In this document: piece after piece, positions 33,808 through 43,002 of the stretch
How positions within the stretch are numbered: position 1 is the first letter of the stretch
Layout: every line of letters begins with the position of its first letter
DNA from: Methanobacterium sp. UBA44
GTDB taxonomy: Archaea; Methanobacteriota; Methanobacteria; Methanobacteriales; Methanobacteriaceae
DNA: 64,000 bases
NCBI GenBank assembly: GCA_002494885.1
Contig: DACV01000009.1
Coordinates: forward strand, 1-64,000
Direction: 5' to 3'
Program-made: the position numbers and the translations under genes
The notes under the pieces: generated by a model
Databases searched by the model: none
Told to the model about the DNA's origin: nothing
The model's input: only the letters and a program-made list of their open reading frames with translations

Positions 33808-34173
33808 ATGGAAGATGTGCAGATAATACTCTCAGGAATATGGATTGCTCTAGTGTTGGTTTATCTTTATGGGGATGTGCTGCGTATATGTAGCGGTGAT
33901 TTTAAAGCAGCAGAAAAAAAAGGTATAAAGCTTACTCAAATACAATGGCTGGGAATCGCTATATTAATGACTATTCCAATAATTATGGTTATACTATCTT
34001 TGATATTGCCATATCCTATGAATCGCTGGGTAAACATCGTCGTAGCCATATTCTTCTTCATCTTTAATCTCATAGGATTGCCTACATACCCTTCGGCATA
34101 TGATAAATTTTTGATAGTTGTAGGACTTGGGTTTAATGTGCTGACTGTTTGGTATGCATGGAACTGGGCCTAA
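33808..34173 (+). CDS. Four-helix membrane protein, DUF6326-like paralogue
   Basis: 121 residues with four predicted helices. It aligns with the 31.1-kb protein (SGIWIALVLVYLYGDVLRI, PIIMVILSLILPYPMNRWVNIV, WYAWNW). AAGGTGG precedes ATG 33808. Placed behind a flavodoxin. Function unknown. Confidence 0.77.
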   Translation: MEDVQIILSGIWIALVLVYLYGDVLRICSGDFKAAEKKGIKLTQIQWLGIAILMTIPIIMVILSLILPYPMNRWVNIVVAIFFFIFNLIGLPTYPSAYDKFLIVVGLGFNVLTVWYAWNWA

Positions 34174-34199
34174 ATAGAAGTAAGAAACAATTTTTCGCG

Positions 34200-35351
34200 T
34201 TATTTTTTCTTATCAAAGGTTTTTCGTGCTTCTTTAAGATACTCCCTAATTTGAATGCTCTGCGTGCATTTTTCTTCGCATTCATCACAAAAGGCAGCAC
34301 TTGCCTGTTTGGCGGTTAGGAATGAATAGTTTCCAGCAGGTTTTTCCATATTCTGGTAGATATATAAGTCATTCAGCAAATTGAGGTTCAGTGGAATGTC
34401 TACTCCTTTTGGACAGGGTGTGCAGTAGCCACAGGCAGTGCAGCTAACATGAACTCTTTCACTGTAAACCTCTCTAACTTCCTGAATTAAATTTTTTTCT
34501 GACTGGGAAAGACTATTGACGTGACCATTCTCTGCAATTTTAACATTTTCTATAACGTGTTCCATGGTACTCATACCGCTTAAAACTACATTAATTTCAG
34601 GTTTGTCCCATAGGAAGCTTAAGGCCCACTCTGCAGGACTTCTTTTAACTTCTGCTCTGTTCCAAATGTTTTGGATATCTTCAGGGAGATTATTTGTGAG
34701 GCAACCTCCTCTAAGCGGTTCCATGATTGCTATCCCCATGTTTTTAGCTGATGCATATTCAAGGCCTGCCTTTCCAGCCTGGAAATCCTGATCCATGTAG
34801 TTAAACTGTATCTGGCAAAAACTCCAATTGTAAGAGTCAACTATTTCTTTAAAAAGCTTTAATTCATCATGGAAAGAAAAACCAGCGTATCCTATCTTAT
34901 CTTCTTCAACGGCAGAATCCAAAAACTCTAATACATCCATATCTGTTAAATTAGTCCATGTACTCACACCGAGCCCGTGTAAAAGATAAAAATCAATTTT
35001 ATCGGTTTGAAGCCGCTTTAGCTGTTCATCAAGATAGTAATTAAGGTCTTCTTTCTTTTGAACAAGCCAGCCTGGTAATTTTGTGGATAGGTAAATATCA
35101 TCTCTGTAATCATCTTTCAAGATATTTCCCACAAATATCTCGCTTATGCCGCCTTCTATTGCGCTGGCACCGTGATATGGATAGGCAGTGTCAATATAGT
35201 TAACTCCACGGTCCATTGCATAATGAAACATCTCCGTTGCCGGGGGTTCATTTATTTTTGTGGGATTACCTTCAAGTATTGGAAGCCGCATGCATCCAAA
35301 ACCAAGTATTGAAACTTTTTGGCCTGTTTTACCGAATTTTCTGTATAACAT
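34200..35351 (-). CDS. Aldo/keto reductase with C-terminal iron-sulfur domain
   Basis: 383 residues. Aldo/keto reductase barrel (RKFGKTGQKVSILGFGCMRLP; catalytic Tyr in NYIDTAYPYHG; FYLLHGLG) followed by a ferredoxin-like tail with CTACGYCTPCP and CDECEEKC. The family reduces carbonyls with NAD(P)H; the cluster tail is typical of anaerobe members and suggests electron exchange with ferredoxin. Substrate unknown. Convergent with the membrane protein on its left. Confidence 0.9.
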   Translation of the reverse strand: MLYRKFGKTGQKVSILGFGCMRLPILEGNPTKINEPPATEMFHYAMDRGVNYIDTAYPYHGASAIEGGISEIFVGNILKDDYRDDIYLSTKLPGWLVQKKEDLNYYLDEQLKRLQTDKIDFYLLHGLGVSTWTNLTDMDVLEFLDSAVEEDKIGYAGFSFHDELKLFKEIVDSYNWSFCQIQFNYMDQDFQAGKAGLEYASAKNMGIAIMEPLRGGCLTNNLPEDIQNIWNRAEVKRSPAEWALSFLWDKPEINVVLSGMSTMEHVIENVKIAENGHVNSLSQSEKNLIQEVREVYSERVHVSCTACGYCTPCPKGVDIPLNLNLLNDLYIYQNMEKPAGNYSFLTAKQASAAFCDECEEKCTQSIQIREYLKEARKTFDKKK

Positions 35352-35599
35352 TAGTGATAATCCTCCGGATAAATCTATTTAAACATAATAGTAAAATTAT
35401 AATCCTTGAAAGATAAATATGCATAATCTGTATAAATTTAAATAAATTTAATTTCTTGAGATATCAGAATTTAATCATTGCTTTGTAGTTAAAATATATA
35501 AAATCTTTTGAATTATTAGTTAATGGTTAAAAATAGATGGATTTCATATAAAATCAAGAATGGAAAAAAATATATATCTTGTTAACATATTCGTTCTCT

Positions 35600-35767
35600 A
35601 TGAACAAATCAAATATTAATTGGGTTGGTATGGGGCTTATTTTAGGTGTAGGAATTGGAGCTACATTGGGAATAATATATAGTAACATGGCACTTTTTGC
35701 TGCATTCGGTGCTGGAGTAGGAATTGTAATTGGTGCAATAATTGCATCATATGAATCTAAAAATTGA
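35600..35767 (+). CDS. Small glycine-rich two-helix membrane protein
   Basis: 55 residues: WVGMGLILGVGIGATLGIIY and a second helix with GAGVGIVIGAIIASYE, glycine-zipper style. AAAAATATATAT lies about 25-30 bases before ATG 35600 and there is no ribosome binding site, so the transcript may be leaderless. TTG 35579 is an in-frame alternative. Glycine-zipper small proteins of this kind are common in archaea; function unknown. Confidence 0.65.
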   Translation: MNKSNINWVGMGLILGVGIGATLGIIYSNMALFAAFGAGVGIVIGAIIASYESKN

Positions 35768-35805
35768 AATATTTCCTGATTTTATTTTAACATCTGTTTT
35801 ATAAT

Positions 35806-36265
35806 TTAACCTATCTTTAAACTTGCAACATATTCATATCCCTCAAGATTATCATTTGCTTTATCAATAAGAATTTCAATTTTTTTGCCAAAATGTTCCC
35901 CGGCAAGTTTTAAGTGATAAAGCGCGATTCCAACATCAATTGGGATTTATTTTTTAGCCACAAGTCCTCTTACAAAGCCGGGTTTAATTGCGTAAATATG
36001 AATTAGGTTATCATCACCTTTTAAAACCATGGCTGGTTATTGGTGGCAGATGGAGCGAGACACACTGCTTCAAATAACTCATTTGAACCTTTAAAGTCAT
36101 TCATTTCTTTTAAAGGCTTTCTTTTAAATTCTGAAAGACTGGTTCTATATAATAGTTCATTAGGCTTTCCGAATGCAATTAATATTATAAATTCCAAGTT
36201 TGAACTTTCAAGCACCTCTTTTTTTGGGTTTTGGAATTCCCTGCCAGCAGCTTCTGATACCACTT
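35806..36265 (-). pseudogene. Decayed nitroreductase gene
   Basis: Minus-strand frames give VVSEAAGREFQNPKKEVLES, then ELFEAVCLAPSATNNQPWF, a frameshift, LKGDDNLIHIYAIKPGFVRG, a stop within LVAKK, then IPIDVGIALYHLKLAGEHFG and the end YEYVASLKIG. This is the body and C terminus of a TM1586-type nitroreductase. At least one frameshift and one stop are visible, and the N terminus is replaced by the next pseudogene. Confidence 0.75.
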
Positions 36266-36521
36266 GTAAAAAGGAGAGTTGCTCTTTGAGCAGCTAATGG
36301 TAGGGTTAAAACTAATACATCAGCTTCTGCCGCAGTATCTGGGTTTTCTGCTGCTTGAGATTATTTATCTCATCTTTTTTTAGAAATTCTTAATTATCTA
36401 CTGCAGATTAAGCTTTTTCTAATGCCCTGGATCCAATTATAACATCCTCTTCAGCGTGCATAAAGCGTATAACAATTCCTAGACCTTGACCGCCGGTCCC
36501 ACCAATAATTCCAATTTTCAC
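36266..36521 (-). pseudogene. Decayed F420H2:NADP oxidoreductase gene, N-terminal part
   Basis: From GTG 36521, with GGAGG upstream, the frame reads VKIGIIGGTGGQGLGIVIRF, then EEDVIIGSRALEKA, a stop, and in another frame ENPDTAAEADVLVLTLPLAA and QRATLL. That is the NADP-binding start of NpdG/Fno. The rest of the gene is missing and the sequence runs into a nitroreductase remnant, so two broken genes appear joined by a deletion. Confidence 0.75.
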
Positions 36522-36584
36522 ATTAAAACCTCCGATATTTTAATTAAAGCATGTTTTCTCATCATTCTTTTTGAATTTATTTTA

Positions 36585-37862
36585 TTAGGCTGGAGCTTCA
36601 CCTGACTGTTCAACACTCATTTCAATCTGATTGACCTTCTCTAGCATGAAGGCTAATACAAAGAGGATAAGTCCGTTAATGAAAAGAATTACTGCAACAA
36701 GCATGCCTGGAATTAGACCTGGCAGGAGCATGGATAAACCAAATGCAATTGTCACTAAATTCAGTATTATTTGAATAATCAGAAGTTTCTTAAGAATAGT
36801 TGGAACAACTACCGGTTCTGCAGGTGGATTCCTGATTCCGGAGAGAATGGGTAACAGGATTTGAATAAGCAGTACTGATCCTCCAACGATGTTAAGAATA
36901 CCGAGAAGTATGGTTATAATTCCAGTCAAAATTCCCGGAACTATACTTGAGACAATTCCCAATGCAGCAAAAATCAGACCAAATACTACCATTAACCACG
37001 AACGTTTAAACTGGCCCATGGGAGTGTCTCCTAATGCCATTATTCGAATGGCCATTAAAACCAGCAACAGACCAAGCTGACCATCAGGTGAAAAGGGAAG
37101 TAAGCCAAGAAATACAGGAAATAGCAGTAATGCCAGGACTGTTATTAAAACAGCCATTGTAATTAACATTGTGGTTGAAAGGGGAAGGGAAACTTCCTGA
37201 AAAATACTGAACCCTTTTGAAGTAGTTTTATCTAATGCACCTGATTCACTTTCAGATAGATACAACCTTGTGGCCTTTTGAATACACCAGGAGAGATAGA
37301 AAAAACTGATACCGTAAATAATAAGCAATATTGCAGTAACTGGATTGGTTGTTATTCCAGGAAATAGCGTTATCACACCTAAGATGGCTGTTATTATATA
37401 AATAAGAGCACAAATTATGGTTAGCTGCCTTAATACTCCAGGGGTCTTCATCCACAATTTTCCCTTATCTTCCAGGAGGAATAACTGCAGAAGGAGGGAT
37501 ATCCCTCCTATTAAAAGTATTATTCCTGCCAGGATACGAACGAATTCTGTTAAGATTCCAGGAATGAAACAGGCAACCATTCCAAAAATTGCTGAACCTA
37601 TTCCTATTGTGATAAGTGCCCATGAGCGGCGTAGATCAGCAAGGGGAGTTTTGCCCAGTGTGATTATTTGAATAGAGATTAAAACTAAAAAAAGCCCATA
37701 CATACTATCAGGATTATAAGGTAATTCTCCTGTATTAATTCTAAAAAGAAGCAATCCAAAAATTGACATAAATGCCCCAAATATGAGTAGGATCACAACC
37801 TCAAGGGTAAGATCAGATTCCCTTATCATAGTGATTTCATTTTTCTGCTTATTATTTTGCAA
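36585..37862 (-). CDS. Duplicated HdeD/DUF308-like membrane protein
   Basis: 425 residues with about twelve helices in two homologous halves. LPYNPDSMYGLFLVLISIQI then FGMVACFIPGILTEFVRI in the first half match LPFSPDGQLGLLLVLMAIRI then LGIVSSIVPGILTGIITI in the second. The F-x-P-G-x-L pattern resembles the DUF308/HdeD family, linked in bacteria to acid resistance; function here unknown. Start: TTG 37862 behind AAGGAGGGA; no nearby ATG has a better site. Confidence 0.8.
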   Translation of the reverse strand: MQNNKQKNEITMIRESDLTLEVVILLIFGAFMSIFGLLLFRINTGELPYNPDSMYGLFLVLISIQIITLGKTPLADLRRSWALITIGIGSAIFGMVACFIPGILTEFVRILAGIILLIGGISLLLQLFLLEDKGKLWMKTPGVLRQLTIICALIYIITAILGVITLFPGITTNPVTAILLIIYGISFFYLSWCIQKATRLYLSESESGALDKTTSKGFSIFQEVSLPLSTTMLITMAVLITVLALLLFPVFLGLLPFSPDGQLGLLLVLMAIRIMALGDTPMGQFKRSWLMVVFGLIFAALGIVSSIVPGILTGIITILLGILNIVGGSVLLIQILLPILSGIRNPPAEPVVVPTILKKLLIIQIILNLVTIAFGLSMLLPGLIPGMLVAVILFINGLILFVLAFMLEKVNQIEMSVEQSGEAPA

Positions 37863-37967
37863 ATAAACGTCCCTCCTTAAATTGATTATTTATATATTTA
37901 CCTTTCTAAGCTACCTGACATTTTGTATATTTTAGACAACTAAATTCATTTTTTGAGCATTTTCACA

Positions 37968-38798
37968 TTAAATAAAACGACCTTCCTTTTCAAAGCGTAT
38001 CCTGTGATCATGGGCATGTTTTAAAAGGAATTCTTCCACTTGCTGGTTTCCCAATATATATCCACCATATATATCGCTATTGGGTTGTTCAGGCACAATA
38101 ATCCGTCCTTTACCTTCGGCAACCCTATCGAGACTATAAAATACTGCTTGATCTACGGGATATGCTTCTTCAGGAACTGGTGCACCTTCTCCTTTATTGT
38201 TAATTATTTTGCTAAATATGGGTGTGGCAATATCTCCCGGACATATCACCGAGAAATAGATCCCTTTTTCAGAATATTCATATCTTAAGCTTTCAGATAG
38301 CCCAACAACAGCATATTTACTGGTATCATAAATAACCTGCATTGGATAGGGAACCAATCCTGCAAGTGAAGATGTGTTTACAATGTGGCCAGATCCCTGT
38401 TCGAGCATGATAGGTAATGCTGCATGCACTCCATAAATAACACTCCACAGGTTGGTGTCTAGCATGAATTTCCAATCTTCAAAAGTAGTTCTCTCAAAAA
38501 GCACTGGCTTAAAAACGCTTGTGTTGTTAAATAACATATCCGATCTGCCTGCTTCTCTTGCCGTGCCTTCAATTGCTTTTTGTACCTGTTCCTGATTGGT
38601 CACATCCATAACCAGTGAATGCACTGAATCACTCGAAAGCTCTTGAGTTGCTTTTTCAACCTTCTCAGGGTTACGTCCAGCCATATAAACAATTACATCT
38701 CTTTTTAAGAGTTTTTCACATAATGCATATCCAATACCGGAGTTTCCGCCGGTTACAATGCAAATTTTATCTTTATAATATTCTAAATTGGCTAACAT
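37968..38798 (-). CDS. Short-chain dehydrogenase/reductase (second of a tandem pair)
   Basis: 276-residue SDR. Cofactor loop VTGGNSGIGYAL, catalytic Ser in NTSSLAG, and YDTSK as YxxxK. The usual NNAG motif reads NNTS here, unlike its upstream copy, so cofactor binding may be altered. It is clearly a duplicate of the next gene, 21 bases away, and lies in the same operon as an acetoacetate-decarboxylase-fold protein. Substrate unknown. Confidence 0.88.
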   Translation of the reverse strand: MLANLEYYKDKICIVTGGNSGIGYALCEKLLKRDVIVYMAGRNPEKVEKATQELSSDSVHSLVMDVTNQEQVQKAIEGTAREAGRSDMLFNNTSVFKPVLFERTTFEDWKFMLDTNLWSVIYGVHAALPIMLEQGSGHIVNTSSLAGLVPYPMQVIYDTSKYAVVGLSESLRYEYSEKGIYFSVICPGDIATPIFSKIINNKGEGAPVPEEAYPVDQAVFYSLDRVAEGKGRIIVPEQPNSDIYGGYILGNQQVEEFLLKHAHDHRIRFEKEGRFI

Positions 38799-38819
38799 AT
38801 CCTCTCCAGCTTAGCATTT

Positions 38820-39656
38820 TTAAAAGTAGGTCCCCTTTTCTTCATATGCTATTCTGCGATCATGGGCCATCTGCATTAATAATTCTTCTATTTTTTCGTC
38901 TCCTAACACATATCCTTTCCATAAGTCAGTTTGAGGCTGCTCAGGTACTACAATAACCCCTTGTTTATTGGCAACTTTATCTAAAATGTACTCTGCAGCC
39001 TTGTCTGCAGGATATGCATCTTCAGGGATTTTTGCTTCTTCATGTTCTTTCCCATCAATTGTTTTTTTAAAGATAGGGGTCGCAATATTACCAGGGCAGA
39101 TTGTTGAAAAGTGAAGGCCTTTTTCTGCGTATTCATACCTTAAACATTCTGTAAAACCAGTAACACCAAACTTGGTAAGAGCATAAAGCCCCTGGAATGG
39201 AAATGGAACAATTCCTGCAACAGAACTGGTGTTGATTATATGTCCGGATCCTTGTTCCAGCATAATGGGTACTGCAGTATGGACACCGTAGATAACGCTC
39301 CATGTGTTAGTGTCTATTATTGTTTTCCAGTCATCCAGGGTTGCATTATCATAGGGTAAAGTACCACCTATTCCTGCATTGTTAAAAAGGAAGTCTATTC
39401 TACTTGCTTCTTTTACAGCATCATTAATAGCATTTTCTACCTGTTTTTGATTAGTTACATCAGCTATGAGCGTATGGATCCTATCTTTATAACTGGAGAG
39501 CTGCTCAGCAGCATCTGCAACTTTTTTAGGATTTCTACCTAACATGTAGACATCTGCTCCCCTTTTTAGAAGTTCTTCACATAATGCATATCCGATACCG
39601 GAGTTTCCGCCGGTTACAACACAAATTTTATCTTTATAATATTCAGAATTACTCAT
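38820..39656 (-). CDS. Short-chain dehydrogenase/reductase (first of a tandem pair)
   Basis: 278-residue SDR with all motifs intact: VTGGNSGIGYAL, NNAGIGG, NTSSVAG and YALTK. It matches its neighbour along the full length (for example ICPGNIATPIF, VPEQPQTD, MAHDRRIAYEEKG). GGAGATGAT precedes ATG 39656. Located 22 bases after the decarboxylase-fold gene; together they could process a keto acid or ketone, but this is speculative. Confidence 0.9.
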   Translation of the reverse strand: MSNSEYYKDKICVVTGGNSGIGYALCEELLKRGADVYMLGRNPKKVADAAEQLSSYKDRIHTLIADVTNQKQVENAINDAVKEASRIDFLFNNAGIGGTLPYDNATLDDWKTIIDTNTWSVIYGVHTAVPIMLEQGSGHIINTSSVAGIVPFPFQGLYALTKFGVTGFTECLRYEYAEKGLHFSTICPGNIATPIFKKTIDGKEHEEAKIPEDAYPADKAAEYILDKVANKQGVIVVPEQPQTDLWKGYVLGDEKIEELLMQMAHDRRIAYEEKGTYF

Positions 39657-39678
39657 AGTATCATCTCCTTACGAACAT

Positions 39679-40473
39679 TTATTCTATTATTCGGGAACCT
39701 CTGGACTGAAGGGTAGCGTCTGCTTCATAAAGTATGGATTGAGTAATTTTTTTAATGGGTAGAGCAGCGAGGCTGTTTACTATCCACCACTGTGAAGGGT
39801 TTTGCATCGGGGTAAGTTCGGTCCATTTAAGGTTGCCTTTCCCCTTCTGCGCTGTTTTGATATCCATACCTTGAGGATACAGAATAAATTGACTTAGTTC
39901 TGCTCCAGGAGCTCCGACTTTGGGTATATATCTCCATCCTATTGTATTCAATACTGAAAACTGAGATCTTATCTCCTCAAGTTCAGTTCCAGCTATGTTT
40001 CCTGTAGCTTCAAAGTCCATGTTAAGGAAGGTGTTTCCTTCATAGCTCACTGTAGTAGCATAATTAGGTTTTAAAATATGTAGATCTTCAATATCTGCAT
40101 AAATTTTAGGTATCCCCGTCTGTTCACGCCCGCCTAATATGGGTGCGGTCTTGTTTTCCCATACAACAAGTGTATATGCTCCTTCAAGCTCTTCATCCTT
40201 ACCGTTAAACCGTACAGGCGCTGCAACATTAATTAAATTGTATTGACCACCAACCATCCAGTTTATCTCGGTGAATTTGCTGAATAAAATCTGTACTTCA
40301 TGTGACAGTAATTCAAAGCCCTCTGGAATAAAATTTTCCAGAATTTCTCCATCAGTTTCATAACTAATAGAAAGAGCAGTTGCTTTCATCAGCAATATAT
40401 CCTCTGGATTGAACTTACTCCCTCCAAAATGAACAGGCATCAAATATGTAAAATCTTTTTCTGGTTTAAACAT
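39679..40473 (-). CDS. Acetoacetate decarboxylase-fold protein
   Basis: 264 residues. The ADC signature GGREQTGIPKIYADI contains the candidate Schiff-base Lys in IPK, with FIPEGFELL and a typical C-terminal barrel. True ADC turns acetoacetate into acetone; many ADC-like proteins have other keto-acid activities. First gene of the three-gene operon with two SDRs. AAAGGAGG precedes ATG 40473. Confidence 0.85.
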   Translation of the reverse strand: MFKPEKDFTYLMPVHFGGSKFNPEDILLMKATALSISYETDGEILENFIPEGFELLSHEVQILFSKFTEINWMVGGQYNLINVAAPVRFNGKDEELEGAYTLVVWENKTAPILGGREQTGIPKIYADIEDLHILKPNYATTVSYEGNTFLNMDFEATGNIAGTELEEIRSQFSVLNTIGWRYIPKVGAPGAELSQFILYPQGMDIKTAQKGKGNLKWTELTPMQNPSQWWIVNSLAALPIKKITQSILYEADATLQSRGSRIIE

Positions 40474-40573
40474 ATATTTACCTCCTTTACACCCAATAAA
40501 TCGAAAAAATGATTATTTATGTTAAGGAGGTACTCAAAAATAAAAATAAGTAAACTAACCTTATGTCATGCAT

Positions 40574-40597
40574 AATATTGTAAGTACTGATAATATT
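40574..40597. promoter_or_regulatory. Candidate operator upstream of the ADC-SDR operon
   Basis: AATATT-GTA-AGTACT-GAT-AATATT is a 24-base near-palindrome about 100 bases before the decarboxylase-fold gene. Copies of ATAATATTG occur again near 40612 and 40631. The rest of 40474-40947 holds no gene; around 40822-40935 short frames with GSGGFNGGEGEGF look like noise or a remnant. Confidence 0.35.
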
Positions 40598-40947
40598 TGG
40601 GATTTATTTTAAATAATATTGTTATTTCTACATAATATTAATCTTTTCTTTTCATTTTTCAAAAATTTTAGCTAATAAATATGTTTATTTCCATATTTTT
40701 TGCTCGATTCCTATTAAACAATCAAATTAATAAATTCATAGAATAATAACATATTACAAACTTAATAAGGTTATATTTACTGAGAACAAGTATATTAGCC
40801 TTATGAAAGTTTTTAATGAGATATGGATGAATCTCCGATGCCTATGATTCAATGTATACCTCTTATTTTCGATTAATTTGATTCAAGATTTGGCAGCGGA
40901 GGATTCAATGGAGGTGAGGGGGAAGGATTTTAAATAATCAGCCTTAT

Positions 40948-41562
40948 TTATTTTATTAATAAATGTACGCCCTGACTAAGGAAATAAAGAGCAAAAATTA
41001 TTAGAACGACTCCAAGAATCCTCATTATCCAGATATATGTCTTCCCTGTTAAAAAATCGCGTGATTTTCCAGTTGCATAGGCCAGAACTATTTTTGAGCC
41101 CACTAAAAGTGCATAAAATCCAATGATAAACCATATTACTGATAAAACGCTTTCAAAATAGGCAGGAATTATTATCGGCCCGCCGATGGTTATCCAGAAT
41201 AAATAAGGGGCTGGATTTAAAAGATTTAAAGTAACTCCTTTTGTAAGAGATTTAGGCCTCTCTAATTTGATGTCTTCAATTAAAACCCGTGTTTTAAAGC
41301 TTTCATAGGCAAGATAGCCCAGATAAATACCACCAATAATTGAAATGATGCCTAAAATTGAATTGTAGCTTGAAATTAGTGACAAAAATAGTAAACATAT
41401 GGCTATAATTGGAATATCGGAGATTATTGGGGCGAAAGCAACGAGAATGCCTTCTTTGTAGCCGTGTTTTAGTGTTTGTGAGATTACTAGGACAAGGAGC
41501 GGGCCTGGTGAGAAGCCGGCGTAGAGGCCGAGGGTTATTCCAGCGATTAGTAATTCGATCAA
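40948..41562 (-). CDS. LysE/RhtB family exporter
   Basis: 204 residues, six predicted helices. The family start GLYAGFSPGPLLVLVISQTLKHGYKEGI is clear, as is GIYLGYLAYESFKT and NLLNPAPYLFWITIGGP. Exports amino acids or related metabolites; substrate unknown. A single gene. Confidence 0.9.
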   Translation of the reverse strand: MIELLIAGITLGLYAGFSPGPLLVLVISQTLKHGYKEGILVAFAPIISDIPIIAICLLFLSLISSYNSILGIISIIGGIYLGYLAYESFKTRVLIEDIKLERPKSLTKGVTLNLLNPAPYLFWITIGGPIIIPAYFESVLSVIWFIIGFYALLVGSKIVLAYATGKSRDFLTGKTYIWIMRILGVVLIIFALYFLSQGVHLLIK

Positions 41563-41805
41563 TTTAAATCTCCCTAAAATTTTAATATATTATATAGGTT
41601 TTCCCTAGTTATAAGAATTCCAGAAAAAATTATCAGCTATTAAGTTAATGATAAAAATAAATTTTTCGCTCATGTCCATGATCCTGTGCAAAAAAAGTTA
41701 AAAAAAAATTGATTTTTTTTAGAAAGATTAATAAATGTCTAATTAAATATTTATCTCTTCGATAATATTATAGGATAGGCAAAAAGCAACATATTCGGTG
41801 AGTTT

Positions 41806-42765
41806 ATGGTAATTTTATTCGCATTAATTGCAGCATTAATTATTTCCCTGATCATAGTAATCAAATCAGCAGATTTATTTGTTGATAATTTAGTGGAGAT
41901 TAGTCTTGCATTGGGTATATCGGAGATAATAATCGGTGTTACTGCCTCTGCAGTTGGTACATCGCTTCCAGAGTTTGGTTCAGCAATGATAGCCATTTTA
42001 ACTGGAAGTCCCGAAATGGGTATTAGCGTTGCAATAGGGGCGAATATATGGAATATAGGGGGAATTTTGGGTATAACTGCCGTTGTTGCAGGTGTAATAA
42101 CCACTAACAGAGAAGAAATTAATCGAGATGGACTAATGGTTCTGTTAACAGCCCTGATTATAACAGCATTCATGTATTTATTTGGAGAGTTGTCATTAGT
42201 CATAGGAATCCTCTTATCAGTAATTTATGTTGGTTATCTATGGATGTTGATTAAAGCACAGAAAAAAAATCGGGGTACTGAAGTGTCTCATCCAAAAGAA
42301 AATAGGAGAAAAATCAATAAGAAAAATATATTCTGGTTGCTCATTGGTCTTGTGGGTTTAGCAATAGGATGCAGGGCAATAGTTTATTCAACCGTAGAAA
42401 TTGCGGAAATTGCAGGTATTCCTGAGGCATTAGCGGGAATTCTACTGGCATTTGGTACTACTACTCCTGAATTCTTTACAGTTCTAACTTCCGCAAGAAA
42501 AGGATTAAATAGTCTGGCGTTAGGGACTGTTTTTGGAAGTAATGTATTTAATATTTTAATAGGGCTGGGAGTCCCGGCAATTTTTGTTACAGTTCCAGTA
42601 GAATCGACCACAATCATGCTCGATGCGCCAGCAATGATTATAATAACAGTTTTATTGTTAATACTGATCAGGAGAGGTATGAAACTTAATAGAATTGATG
42701 GGATAATTCTCGTAATCTCATACATATTGTTTATAAGTGTAAGGCTGTTATACAGCGGAGTTTAA
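41806..42765 (+). CDS. Sodium/calcium exchanger family antiporter (CaCA)
   Basis: 319 residues, about ten helices in two inverted halves. The alpha-1 repeat reads GVTASAVGTSLPEFGSAMIA with GANIWNIGGILG; the alpha-2 repeat reads GILLAFGTTTPEFFTVLTSA with GTVFGSNVFNILIGLG. The Glu residues in both repeats bind the cation. Exports calcium or another divalent ion in exchange for sodium or protons. No good ribosome binding site is seen before ATG 41806. Confidence 0.92.
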   Translation: MVILFALIAALIISLIIVIKSADLFVDNLVEISLALGISEIIIGVTASAVGTSLPEFGSAMIAILTGSPEMGISVAIGANIWNIGGILGITAVVAGVITTNREEINRDGLMVLLTALIITAFMYLFGELSLVIGILLSVIYVGYLWMLIKAQKKNRGTEVSHPKENRRKINKKNIFWLLIGLVGLAIGCRAIVYSTVEIAEIAGIPEALAGILLAFGTTTPEFFTVLTSARKGLNSLALGTVFGSNVFNILIGLGVPAIFVTVPVESTTIMLDAPAMIIITVLLLILIRRGMKLNRIDGIILVISYILFISVRLLYSGV

Positions 42766-42772
42766 GGTATAA

Positions 42773-42949
42773 AAAGGTTTTGTAACCCTTACTGTTGAAT
42801 ATCTGCATGAAATAATTGGACATACCCCTGATTTAACAAATGAAATGGGATTTATAGGCTTATTTGGGGATAATTCTGCATCATTTTTAACTCCTAAAAA
42901 AGTTAAGCAAATGATGGTTAACAAGCTAAAAGAAGTGAAAAGAATTTAA
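42773..42949 (+). pseudogene. Unidentified C-terminal gene remnant
   Basis: A 58-codon open stretch reading VTLTVEYLHEIIGHTPDL, NEMGFIGLFGDNSASFLTP and KKVKQMMVNKLKEVKRI. It has protein-like composition but no upstream start codon or ribosome binding site. It looks like the tail of a lost gene. Family not recognised. Confidence 0.4.
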
Positions 42950-43002
42950 GCGTAATGGAACAAAAATGAACAGTAACCAGTATTTAATTAAGGAGTTCAA
43001 TA

